From the NCBI GenBank assembly GCA_024639625.1, contig JAHEIA010000263.1, forward strand, positions 1-5,260: 5,260 nt of DNA. The letters are read 5' to 3'. Each line of letters opens with the position of its first letter. The stretch's first letter is position 1. Of the stretch, positions 1-5,121 are shown piece after piece. Origin of the DNA: Chromatiales bacterium. Lineage in GTDB: Bacteria > Pseudomonadota > Gammaproteobacteria > Chromatiales > Chromatiaceae. The position numbers and the translations under genes were made by a program. A model generated the notes under the pieces. It was given only the letters and a program-made list of their open reading frames with translations. It made no database searches and was not told where the DNA came from.

Positions 1-1150
1 AATCCCGAATCCAGAAATCGTCGTAGATGGTGGGTCCCGGATGGATCTGGCCCTCGTCGGCGAGGATCAGCAAATTAGAGCGGCAGAGTCGGTAGAGATC
101 CTTCAGTTGGGCCACCTTTGGCGGCAACTCGAGCTGCATGCCCGCCGTGTTGAGCTTGGCCTGCCAGAAGCCCCGGTTGGCGGCCGCGAGCGCCGTGCCG
201 TCGGCGTTATTCAGGTCGGTGAGGTCCGCGTCGCCCCGGTAGTCGTCCACCGGGAGCTTCACCTCCAGGGAGAACTCACGGCTGCCTGTCGGGAACGCCA
301 GGTCCCAACCGAACACCCCGCAGCAAAGACCCGCCACCCAGTCCTGCGCCGAATCCGCCTGATTCAGCGCCCCGGTCGCGGCCAACGCCTGAAAGGGATT
401 GTGTTCTACGTAATGGTCCGGATCGGAGGAGCCCCCGTTCCCGTATAGACCGAAGAAGTCCGCCGGCTGCTTGAACACGGGGCCGGAGCCGGCATTCACG
501 CTGACGAACATCCGGTTCGGCTGCAGGCGCAGCTGGCTGATGCGCCGGTCCTGCAGATAGCGGCCCGCCTTGTCGTGGCGCTGAAAGCCGGTAGGCCCGG
601 CCGGCAGCAGCGCGAGGCACAGGCAGAACCCGTCTGGGGGCGCCGCACCCGTATAGCGTACCCGGTAGTCCAGAACCACCACGCTCTTGTGCGTCGCACC
701 GGCCACGGTGGCGCAGGCGCTGGCTTCGATCTCCAGGTCCTGCAACGGGCGGTAGAGGGTGCGCACCGACGGCAGATATCCGTCTTCCATGGACTGGTCC
801 AGGGTCGCCTGACCTGGGATATCCGCCGGGAACTGGGGGAAATGTAGCTCGTTGCCAGTCTTGTCGAACAGGAAGAAACTCAGGGCATATTTGTCGTAGA
901 CGGGCTCGATCTCCCCCGCCTGCCCCACCAGGCTCTCCTGGTGGTGGTCCTTCACCCCGATCATATTCCAGTAGCGGTAACTGGCGTTGGAACAGAAGGC
1001 CGCCTCCTTGGAGTCGAACAGGCCTCTGTCGTAGCTATCGCTCCAACGGCGAAAATACTGCTGTACCCACCAGGGGATGGGGTAGGGAGCCCGTTGCGCC
1101 CACACCCTCCACATCAGCTCGTAGAACATCCATTCGTGCCTCTGCGCCAT
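1..1150 (-). CDS. Partial protein, six-hairpin glycosidase-like (N-terminal ~383 aa; 3' end outside window)
   Basis: The minus-strand frame is open from an ATG to the left edge, so the C-terminus is missing. Two adjacent ATGs (first bases 1153 and 1150) follow a strong AAGGAGG at 1157-1163; I prefer 1150 because the spacing is 6 nt rather than 3. No signal peptide is evident. The first 36 residues are Trp-rich (W7, W14, W17, W27, W28, W36). Residues ~60-320 look like beta-rich sandwich sequence. The last ~45 residues contain a helical stretch (QLKDLYRLCRSNLLIL), then IHPGPTIYDDFWIRD. A GP-x(4)-FWIRD type motif is typical of the start of alpha/alpha-toroid glycosidases (amylo-alpha-1,6-glucosidase and GH15-like folds), where the Asp lies near the active site. 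I infer a carbohydrate-active or carbohydrate-binding enzyme, probably cytoplasmic. Substrate and exact family cannot be read because most of the expected catalytic domain is absent. The frame is certain; the fold is moderately supported. Confidence 0.72.
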   Translation of the reverse strand, partial: MAQRHEWMFYELMWRVWAQRAPYPIPWWVQQYFRRWSDSYDRGLFDSKEAAFCSNASYRYWNMIGVKDHHQESLVGQAGEIEPVYDKYALSFFLFDKTGNELHFPQFPADIPGQATLDQSMEDGYLPSVRTLYRPLQDLEIEASACATVAGATHKSVVVLDYRVRYTGAAPPDGFCLCLALLPAGPTGFQRHDKAGRYLQDRRISQLRLQPNRMFVSVNAGSGPVFKQPADFFGLYGNGGSSDPDHYVEHNPFQALAATGALNQADSAQDWVAGLCCGVFGWDLAFPTGSREFSLEVKLPVDDYRGDADLTDLNNADGTALAAANRGFWQAKLNTAGMQLELPPKVAQLKDLYRLCRSNLLILADEGQIHPGPTIYDDFWIRD

Positions 1151-1156
1151 CATCGA

Positions 1157-1163
1157 CCTCCTT
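1157..1163 (-). promoter_or_regulatory. Ribosome binding site of the partial glycosidase-like gene
   Basis: AAGGAGG on the minus strand is a full anti-16S match, followed by TCG and then two consecutive ATG codons. The spacing favours the second ATG (6 nt) over the first (3 nt), which decides the start at 1150. Confidence 0.7.
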
Positions 1164-1171
1164 GCTGATTG

Positions 1172-1187
1172 TTGGATTCGGGTCCAA
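1172..1187. promoter_or_regulatory. Imperfect palindrome next to the ribosome binding site
   Basis: TTGGATTCGGGTCCAA has five perfectly paired outer positions on each side, with G-T mismatches toward the centre. It ends 9 bp upstream of the AAGGAGG of the glycosidase-like gene, where a bound protein or a folded leader could affect translation or early transcription. Statistically it is weak. Confidence 0.2.
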
Positions 1188-1209
1188 GAACACTTCCTGG
1201 CACAGGGTT

Positions 1210-1238
1210 CTACGGCGCGGCATGGAAACCATGCGTAG
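1210..1238 (-). promoter_or_regulatory. Stem-loop or operator-like dyad upstream of the glycosidase-like gene
   Basis: A perfect 6-bp dyad GCATGG-AAA-CCATGC (1220-1234) is flanked by CTAC (1210-1213) and GTAG (1235-1238), which extend the stem to 10 bp across a 6-nt bulge. It lies about 60-90 bp upstream of the start codon, in the likely 5' leader or promoter. It could be an RNA hairpin or a repressor site; no T-tract supports a terminator. Confidence 0.3.
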
Positions 1239-1572
1239 CGACAATGGCGCGTCCCAGGCAAGCTGCATTCTAACGGCTTACCGAGTGATTCGGCAGTCTC
1301 ATCGTTCAGGTTAAGTCGCACACCGGCGAGGCTCGTCGGTCGTACGGATACAACCAGGCAGCCCCGAGTATTTGGTGAGTGACGTGTGGCCGGTTACAGC
1401 CGCCCCTATTTGCCACGTTGGGGTCGGTGGTGGGCCGGTCCGTAAATGGCTGTTGTGTCGCGGAGCCTGCCGTTCCTGTCACACTATCACTACTTCCGAT
1501 AATGCCAAGGGTCATCCGATGCCGGCTGCCGGATCACGGCGTCTTTCCTAACGGTCGGAAAGGCAGGTATGG

Positions 1573-2796
1573 CTAGAGCATGATCTCTTCCATATTGATG
1601 CCGTAAGCCCCGGGGGCCAGACCTCGCCGAACCGCGAGATCCGGGCGCTCCTTCGACAGGTCGATGGTCTGCAGTTCGCTGTACGGACGCTTCTTCCCGT
1701 CCAGCAGCAACATGATCTTCGGCCGCAGGCGCATGGTCCCTTCGAGACCGACGACGATCGCGACCTCACCGCTTGTCAGCTCGACCAGAGATCCAGTGGG
1801 ATAGATGCCGCAGGCGCGTATGAACTGTTCCACCAGCGCGGCCTCGAAAGCCGCGCCCCGGTTTTCGTAGAACTCGCCCACCGCCTTGTGCGGCGACACT
1901 CCGGGGGAGAAGGGCCGGGGGGCTGTCATCGCCTCGTAGCTGTCGATCAGGCCGACGATGCGCCCAAAGACGGGGATCTCCTTGCCTCTGAGCCCGAGCG
2001 GATAGCCGTGGCCATTCCATCGCTCGTGGTGGGTCGCGACGATCCTCAGTACCGGTGGGGGAATGTTCTTGCTCTCGACCAAGATCCGCACCCCGAAGTC
2101 GACGTGTCTCTTGATGAGTTCATATTCGGCGTCCGTCAGCGGCTCTGTCTTGCTCAGCAACTCCGGGGGGAGCTTGGCCTTGCCGACGTCGATGAGCAGC
2201 CCACCGAGGGTCAGCACCTCTAATTTGGCACGCTCCAACCCCAGGTAGCGACCGAACACCCCGCACCAGATCGAAGTGCCGATCAGGTGGCTGTAGGTGT
2301 AGGTGTCGGACCGCTTGAGCCGGTTTACCCAGAGGAAGGCGGTGGGGTTTCTCAAGACGCTGTTCAGCATGGCGTCGACGCCACCCTGGATCGCCTCCAG
2401 GTCCAGCTTTTTCCCGTTGCTCAAATCGTCCATGACTTCGCAGATATTCTTGCTCAGCGCGTCATGGACCTCTTCCGCTTCGGGAAGCTCCTCCTCGAAC
2501 TGATGGGCAATTTCATAGACGTGCTTGCGAAGCCGATTGTACTCGTTGTCCGCTGCATGGTCCGGTTCCGGCGTCTTGCCGGCGCGGAATTGGCTCGCGG
2601 GCGCGATGCCCTTTTCGACGTCGACATAGACATAGTCGCAATAGCGCTTTACACGATCGATGTCCTGCACGGAGTTGATTCGAAATCCCTGGAAGGGGAA
2701 AGGGGTCTCCAGCCAAGGCCGGTCCAAACGGCACACATGCATCCCGATCGCCAGACCGCTGACGTTGGTCTTTACTTCGACGATTCGCAGCGCCAT
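1573..2796 (-). CDS. DUF3391 and HD-GYP domain protein (c-di-GMP phosphodiesterase family, degenerate HD dyad)
   Basis: A complete 407-aa protein, a normal length for the DUF3391/HD-GYP family. ATG 2796 is preceded by GGAG (2802-2805) at 5-nt spacing. Residues 1-~65 are the DUF3391 N-terminus (IGMHVCRLDRPWLETPFPFQGF, then a DYVYVD strand); ~85-135 are helical and charged; ~150-330 form the HD-GYP domain; the C-terminus carries the usual GSLVEL/GEVAIVV and RPKIMLLLD segments. Expected metal ligands visible are H170, D203, H231, H256, H257 and D285, plus K206 and the signature HHERWNGHGYP (256-266). The HD motif reads LLIDVGK: the His is Ile202. Active family members hydrolyse cyclic di-GMP to pGpG and GMP in the cytoplasm and influence motility or biofilm. 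Loss of a conserved metal-binding His suggests reduced or altered activity, perhaps a sensor or protein-interaction role. There is no receiver domain and no membrane segment. Family assignment is firm; catalytic status is inferred. Confidence 0.95.
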   Translation of the reverse strand: MALRIVEVKTNVSGLAIGMHVCRLDRPWLETPFPFQGFRINSVQDIDRVKRYCDYVYVDVEKGIAPASQFRAGKTPEPDHAADNEYNRLRKHVYEIAHQFEEELPEAEEVHDALSKNICEVMDDLSNGKKLDLEAIQGGVDAMLNSVLRNPTAFLWVNRLKRSDTYTYSHLIGTSIWCGVFGRYLGLERAKLEVLTLGGLLIDVGKAKLPPELLSKTEPLTDAEYELIKRHVDFGVRILVESKNIPPPVLRIVATHHERWNGHGYPLGLRGKEIPVFGRIVGLIDSYEAMTAPRPFSPGVSPHKAVGEFYENRGAAFEAALVEQFIRACGIYPTGSLVELTSGEVAIVVGLEGTMRLRPKIMLLLDGKKRPYSELQTIDLSKERPDLAVRRGLAPGAYGINMEEIML

Positions 2797-2801
2797 AAGA
2801 A

Positions 2802-2805
2802 CTCC
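2802..2805 (-). promoter_or_regulatory. Ribosome binding site of the HD-GYP gene
   Basis: ACGGAG on the minus strand is followed by TTCTT and ATG, giving 5-nt spacing from GGAG. It supports the start at 2796, which also matches the usual DUF3391 N-terminus. Confidence 0.55.
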
Positions 2806-2879
2806 GTAACTAACCGGCCGTAAAGCCTCGGCAACATCCGTCTGCGAGCGTTCCCGAGTATCCGGGGATAATGCACGCT

Positions 2880-2889
2880 CGATGCATCG
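2880..2889. repeat. Perfect 10-bp palindrome CGATGCATCG
   Basis: A perfect dyad in the presumed leader or promoter region of the HD-GYP gene, about 85 bp upstream of its start. It could be an operator half or an RNA hairpin tip. No partner copy was found in the window. Confidence 0.25.
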
Positions 2890-3075
2890 GTTTACCCTTT
2901 CCGATCAGGGTCGGCGTCGGAGACCTTCGGGGACAGATACCATCCTATACTTTCAGACGGCAGGAAATCTCCGTGGCAGGGCTCTTTACACGGCATCCTT
3001 CATGCGGCTCCATCCGCCCGGTCTCGGCACGCCTCACCGCTGAGAGCGGAATCCTTGGCGGCGGCGAGCGGGTGC

Positions 3076-3105
3076 AGTATACGTCGGTGTTCCCTGGCTT
3101 GTCCC
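3076..3105 (-). promoter_or_regulatory. Candidate sigma-70 promoter for the HD-GYP gene
   Basis: On the minus strand GGGACA (3100-3105; 4 of 6 match to TTGACA) is followed after 18 bp by TATACT (3076-3081; 5 of 6 match to TATAAT). It would leave a leader of about 270 nt before the HD-GYP start. It is the best housekeeping promoter match I found in this gap, but it is a single-site eye match. Confidence 0.35.
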
Positions 3106-3125
3106 AGAATCACCTATGCTGTGCA

Positions 3126-3246
3126 CTAGGCTCCCCGCGTGTGCCAACCTAGGCAAGCCGCGACGGTGTTTCAAGTTTACAAAAAGCGTGGAATTTTGGA
3201 ACTCGGGAAGCGGATCCTCGATGGCTCGCCCGGCAAACGAGCCTAG
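3126..3246. repeat. 8-bp inverted repeat CTAGGCTC / GAGCCTAG
   Basis: CTAGGCTC (3126-3133) and its exact complement GAGCCTAG (3239-3246) are separated by 105 bp. Between and beyond them lie CCTAGG (3148-3153) and CTAGG (3273-3277). It may be regulatory, a remnant, or chance. Confidence 0.25.
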
Positions 3247-3318
3247 ATCCGGTAGGACCACCCGTCGTCCGACTAGGTGCAGCGGAAACTCGAGCACAAC
3301 CTGCGCTGCGCCCGCCCG

Positions 3319-4743
3319 TCAGCGGGTGTTCAGGCCATATTTCGCGAGCTTCCGGTACAGCGTACGCTCGCTGATCCCCATCGCATTGGCTACCCGGCGG
3401 CGGTTGCCTCCGTGCTCGCGCAGCAGGCCGGCGATATACCTGGCCTCGACGGCACCGAGGCCTGCCAGAGACGGCGGTGTCTGCCGGGTGGCGGCAGGTG
3501 TTTCGGCCCGCAGCGCCGCGACCGGGCCGTTCGGCTCCCGGGCGAACGGTGGCACCTTCGTCTCGGGGCCCGGCAGCGGGTCCGAGTAGTGATCGCGCAT
3601 GCGAAGGCCGGTCGCGATCGCCCCCCGGGTGATCACGCCCCGATGGGCGCGCCCGAGGTTCGCGACCGCGACCTGCAGGATGTTGCGGAGCTCGCGGATG
3701 TTGCCGGGGTAGTGATAGCCTAGCAGCAGCTCGGTGGCGCCGTCGTCGAGCCGGAAGAGGCGGTTCTCCTTCCGACCCATGCGCTGCAGCAGGGCCTCGG
3801 CGATGACCGGGACGTCTTCGATGTGCTCCCGCAGGGCCGGGATGCGGATGCAGAAGCAGGCGATCCGGTAGTACAGGTCTTCACGGAAGGTCCTTTGTTC
3901 GACGCTCCGCCAGAGCTGCCGGTTCGTCGCACAGATGATCCGCGCCCTGGCCTCGATGGTCTCGTTGCCGCCGACACGCCGGAATTCCCCGGACTCGAGC
4001 ACTCGTAACAGCTTGGCCTGGGTGGTCAGCGACATCTCGCTGATCTCGTCGAGGAACATGGTTCCGCGGTCGGCGACCTCGAACAGCCCGGGCTTCGAAC
4101 GGATGCTGCCTGTGAAGGCGCCCCGCTCGTGGCCGAACACCTCGCTCTCGAACAGGGACTCGGTGATGACGGTGCAGTCGACCGCGACGAAGGGCAGCCC
4201 AGTGCGTGCCGAGTACCGGTGGATGAAGCGCGCGGCCAGCTCTTTGCCGGTGCCGGTCTCGCCGATCAGCAGGACCGGTGCATCGGTGCGGGCTGCCTGT
4301 TCGAGCTGCTCCATCGCGTGCAGGAAGGCAGGCGCGTTGCCGGCCGGCCTGAACTCGTCGATTTCCTCGTCGTCGCCGCGTGCGGCAATCTCGTGTACCA
4401 GCTCGCCGACGTAGGTGGTGCCGTCCGCGCACTGGATCGGGTACATGTTGATCCGTACCCAGCGCGTGCCGCCCTCCGAGTCGTGGTGGGTGTGCAGGCA
4501 GCTGCGGTGCTCCTTCGTGCTGTAGCAATGCACATACGGGCACTCCTCCCCCATCTCGTTGCACGGACGCTCCCTGTGGTGCAGCACCTGATGGCATTTT
4601 TGCCCGACCAGCCGGTCTCCCGCCTGGTTGAATGTCTGCTCGTAGGCCTGGTTGACCACGACGACCTCGAAGTCCCTGCCGATCACGACGAAGGGCCGCT
4701 CGTGGGTGTCCACCAGTGACTTCAGCTCGACCAGGTCACTCAT
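3319..4743 (-). CDS. Sigma-54-dependent activator: cysteine-rich PAS, AAA+ and Fis-type HTH
   Basis: A 474-aa enhancer-binding protein that would remodel RNA polymerase-sigma54 through ATP hydrolysis. Start ATG 4743 follows GGAGGAG (4752-4758) at 8 nt and begins just before the PAS fold; a frame reaching back to 4959 adds 72 low-complexity residues and would translate the upstream operator repeats, so I reject it. PAS is ~5-120, with C50, C61, C68, C73, C82 and C105. AAA+ is ~135-375: Walker A GETGTGKE (161-168), sigma-54 loop GAFTGS (208-213, last residue Ser not Ala), Walker B MFLDEI (229-234), sensor I CATNR (271-275), FREDLYYRI with arginine-finger candidates R287 and R293 (286-294), sensor II YPGNIRELRN (345-354). 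A Pro/Ala-rich linker (~385-425) leads to the Fis-type HTH (~428-472; NRRRVANAMGISERTLYRKL). No receiver domain is present, so the signal probably acts through PAS (redox, metal or ligand; inferred). Upstream dyads and a divergent sigma-54 promoter suggest its main target is the plus-strand gene. Confidence 0.95.
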   Translation of the reverse strand: MSDLVELKSLVDTHERPFVVIGRDFEVVVVNQAYEQTFNQAGDRLVGQKCHQVLHHRERPCNEMGEECPYVHCYSTKEHRSCLHTHHDSEGGTRWVRINMYPIQCADGTTYVGELVHEIAARGDDEEIDEFRPAGNAPAFLHAMEQLEQAARTDAPVLLIGETGTGKELAARFIHRYSARTGLPFVAVDCTVITESLFESEVFGHERGAFTGSIRSKPGLFEVADRGTMFLDEISEMSLTTQAKLLRVLESGEFRRVGGNETIEARARIICATNRQLWRSVEQRTFREDLYYRIACFCIRIPALREHIEDVPVIAEALLQRMGRKENRLFRLDDGATELLLGYHYPGNIRELRNILQVAVANLGRAHRGVITRGAIATGLRMRDHYSDPLPGPETKVPPFAREPNGPVAALRAETPAATRQTPPSLAGLGAVEARYIAGLLREHGGNRRRVANAMGISERTLYRKLAKYGLNTR

Positions 4744-4751
4744 TCGAAGGT

Positions 4752-4758
4752 CTCCTCC
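4752..4758 (-). promoter_or_regulatory. Ribosome binding site that fixes the activator start
   Basis: GGAGGAG on the minus strand, then ACCTTCGA (8 nt) and ATG at 4743. No comparable site precedes the longer in-frame start at 4959, so translation should begin at the PAS domain. Confidence 0.65.
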
Positions 4759-4901
4759 GGCGGCCCGTGCCCACGAGGTCCACGCGCTTGCTCTGTTGAG
4801 GCCCGTGCGCGGCCCGGATCGACCCGCCGGGGCTGCCTTGGCGCCTGGATGTAGTTCTGCGGTCTGCGCTGCCCGCGGACCGGAAGCCCCCTGCTCGAGT
4901 C

Positions 4902-4958
4902 TGTCAAAGTTGGCAGTGCCTTGACTGACATGTTGCCAGAAATCTGCCAACTCTGTCA
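4902..4958. promoter_or_regulatory. Probable upstream activator sequence: long imperfect inverted repeat
   Basis: TGTCAAAGTTGGCAG (4902-4916) and the complement of CTGCCAACTCTGTCA (4944-4958) match at 13 of 15 positions, with a perfect 9-bp core AGTTGGCAG/CTGCCAACT. The centre at ~4930 lies about 120 bp upstream of the predicted sigma-54 start, the usual distance for an enhancer site. The neighbouring Fis-type activator is the natural binding candidate. Confidence 0.5.
4933..4950. promoter_or_regulatory. Compact dyad TTGNCAG-N4-CTGNCAA, likely activator site
   Basis: TTGCCAGAAATCTGCCAA is an 18-bp dyad, symmetric except for the C/C pair at the fourth position of each arm. Its right arm is shared with the longer inverted repeat, and a further TGGCAG occurs at 4964-4969. 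Repeated TTGNCAG-like half-sites suggest cooperative binding of activator dimers. Confidence 0.45.
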
Positions 4959-4992
4959 CCTACTGGCAGGTGCATCGTTGGTGGCGGCCGGC

Positions 4993-5005
4993 TAAGTCAT
5001 TGAGG
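4993..5005 (-). promoter_or_regulatory. Weak IHF-like site between enhancer and promoter
   Basis: On the minus strand CCTCAATGACTTA matches the IHF consensus WATCAA-N4-TTR at 7 of 9 defined positions, missing the first two. Its position between the upstream repeats and the sigma-54 element is where a DNA-bending site is often found. Confidence 0.25.
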
Positions 5006-5024
5006 CCTTTATGCCGGCTAGGCT

Positions 5025-5040
5025 AGGCGTGGAATTTGCA
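5025..5040 (+). promoter_or_regulatory. Candidate sigma-54 (-24/-12) promoter, rightward
   Basis: AGGCGTGGAATTTGCA carries the invariant GG (5026-5027) and GC (5038-5039) separated by exactly 10 bp, with a perfect TTGCA -12 box; the -24 box (AGGCGTG against TGGCACG) has three mismatches. Predicted transcription start is about 5051. It lies directly upstream of the plus-strand frame and next to a sigma-54 activator gene, which raises its credibility. Confidence 0.5.
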
Positions 5041-5058
5041 TAACGCCGAATAGGAGGA

Positions 5059-5077
5059 GCGAATATTCGAATATCGC
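5059..5077. promoter_or_regulatory. Palindrome downstream of the predicted sigma-54 start
   Basis: GCGAATATTCGAATATCGC contains the perfect 12-bp dyad ATATTCGAATAT (5063-5074), extended by GCG/CGC with one bulged A (5062). At about +9 to +27 it could be a repressor operator or a 5'-end hairpin. It also reads as a tandem CGAATAT repeat. Confidence 0.35.
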
Positions 5078-5121
5078 TGATCTCTTAATCCACTCTCACC
5101 ACCCTGACAAGGATTTCATCC

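Larger units (their letters stand above)
1154..1572. other. Intergenic stretch, no gene supported
   Basis: This gap lies between the HD-GYP stop and the start of the glycosidase-like gene. Short open frames on both strands have no credible ribosome binding site or recognisable protein sequence. A TAGAAT (-10-like, 1267-1272, minus) lacks a good -35. A CTTTCC/GGAAAG dyad with an 8-nt loop (1543-1548 and 1557-1562) sits just beyond the HD-GYP stop but has no T-run, so it is a weak terminator candidate. Two dyads near gene 1 are listed separately. Confidence 0.6.
2797..3318. other. Intergenic stretch between the HD-GYP and activator genes, no gene supported
   Basis: This 522-bp gap lies between two minus-strand genes and makes a simple operon unlikely. 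Open frames here (for example plus 2871-3152 and minus 3034-3297) lack ribosome binding sites and protein-like composition. Visible structure includes a hairpin around 2850-2870 (CCCG-AGTATC-CGGG core), the perfect palindrome CGATGCATCG (2880-2889), a sigma-70-like promoter (3076-3105, minus) and four CTAG sites in 3126-3276. A short AT-rich patch lies at 3176-3200. No clear terminator follows the activator gene. Confidence 0.6.
4744..5121. promoter_or_regulatory. Divergent regulatory region between the activator and the plus-strand gene
   Basis: This 378-bp region contains, left to right: a GC-rich activator leader; a perfect TTGACA on the minus strand (4902-4907) without a recognisable -10; the inverted repeats at 4902-4969; a weak IHF-like site; a plus-strand sigma-54-type element; and a palindrome just after the predicted transcription start. 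The layout fits enhancer-dependent control of the rightward gene, with possible autoregulation of the leftward activator. Confidence 0.6.

Noticed and set aside
41..1168. Plus-strand and alternative-frame ORFs across the glycosidase-like gene
   Set aside because: They are antisense shadows of a single open minus-strand frame that has a strong start signal and protein-like composition.
1306..1576. Short open frames on both strands in the 419-bp gap
   Set aside because: They overlap each other, lack ribosome binding sites, and their residues resemble random translation.
2797..2860. Plus-strand CCGTAAAGCCTCGGC resembling part of the c-di-GMP-I (GEMM) riboswitch core
   Set aside because: It is on the strand opposite to the HD-GYP gene, and the required partner segment with the CAGGGCAAACC-like element is missing.
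3128..3148. Minus-strand TTGGCACA, a perfect -24-like sigma-54 box
   Set aside because: No GC or TTGC lies at the required 10-bp spacing (the sequence there is GA), so there is no -12 element.
2871..3152. Plus-strand 93-codon open frame between the HD-GYP and activator genes
   Set aside because: No ribosome binding site, non-protein-like composition, no recognisable motif.
3034..3297. Minus-strand 87-codon GTG frame just after the activator stop
   Set aside because: No Shine-Dalgarno at workable spacing and no recognisable protein character.
3311..3326. CCCGC/GCGGG hairpin over the activator stop as a terminator
   Set aside because: Only 5 bp, overlaps the stop codon and has no following T-run.
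4909..4925. TTGGCAGTGCCTTGACT as a sigma-54 promoter
   Set aside because: The GG-to-GC spacing fails (AC at the -12 position). It is better explained as an arm of the activator dyad.
4744..4959. N-terminal extension of the activator frame (72 more residues)
   Set aside because: It has no ribosome binding site, low-complexity Ala/Arg/Gly-rich content, and would make the upstream inverted repeats coding. The ATG at 4743 has a strong site and starts at the PAS domain.
3186..5037. 11-mer GCGTGGAATTT at 3186-3196 and 5027-5037
   Set aside because: Matches of this length are expected by chance in 5 kb, and the left copy lacks the GG and GC of a sigma-54 promoter.
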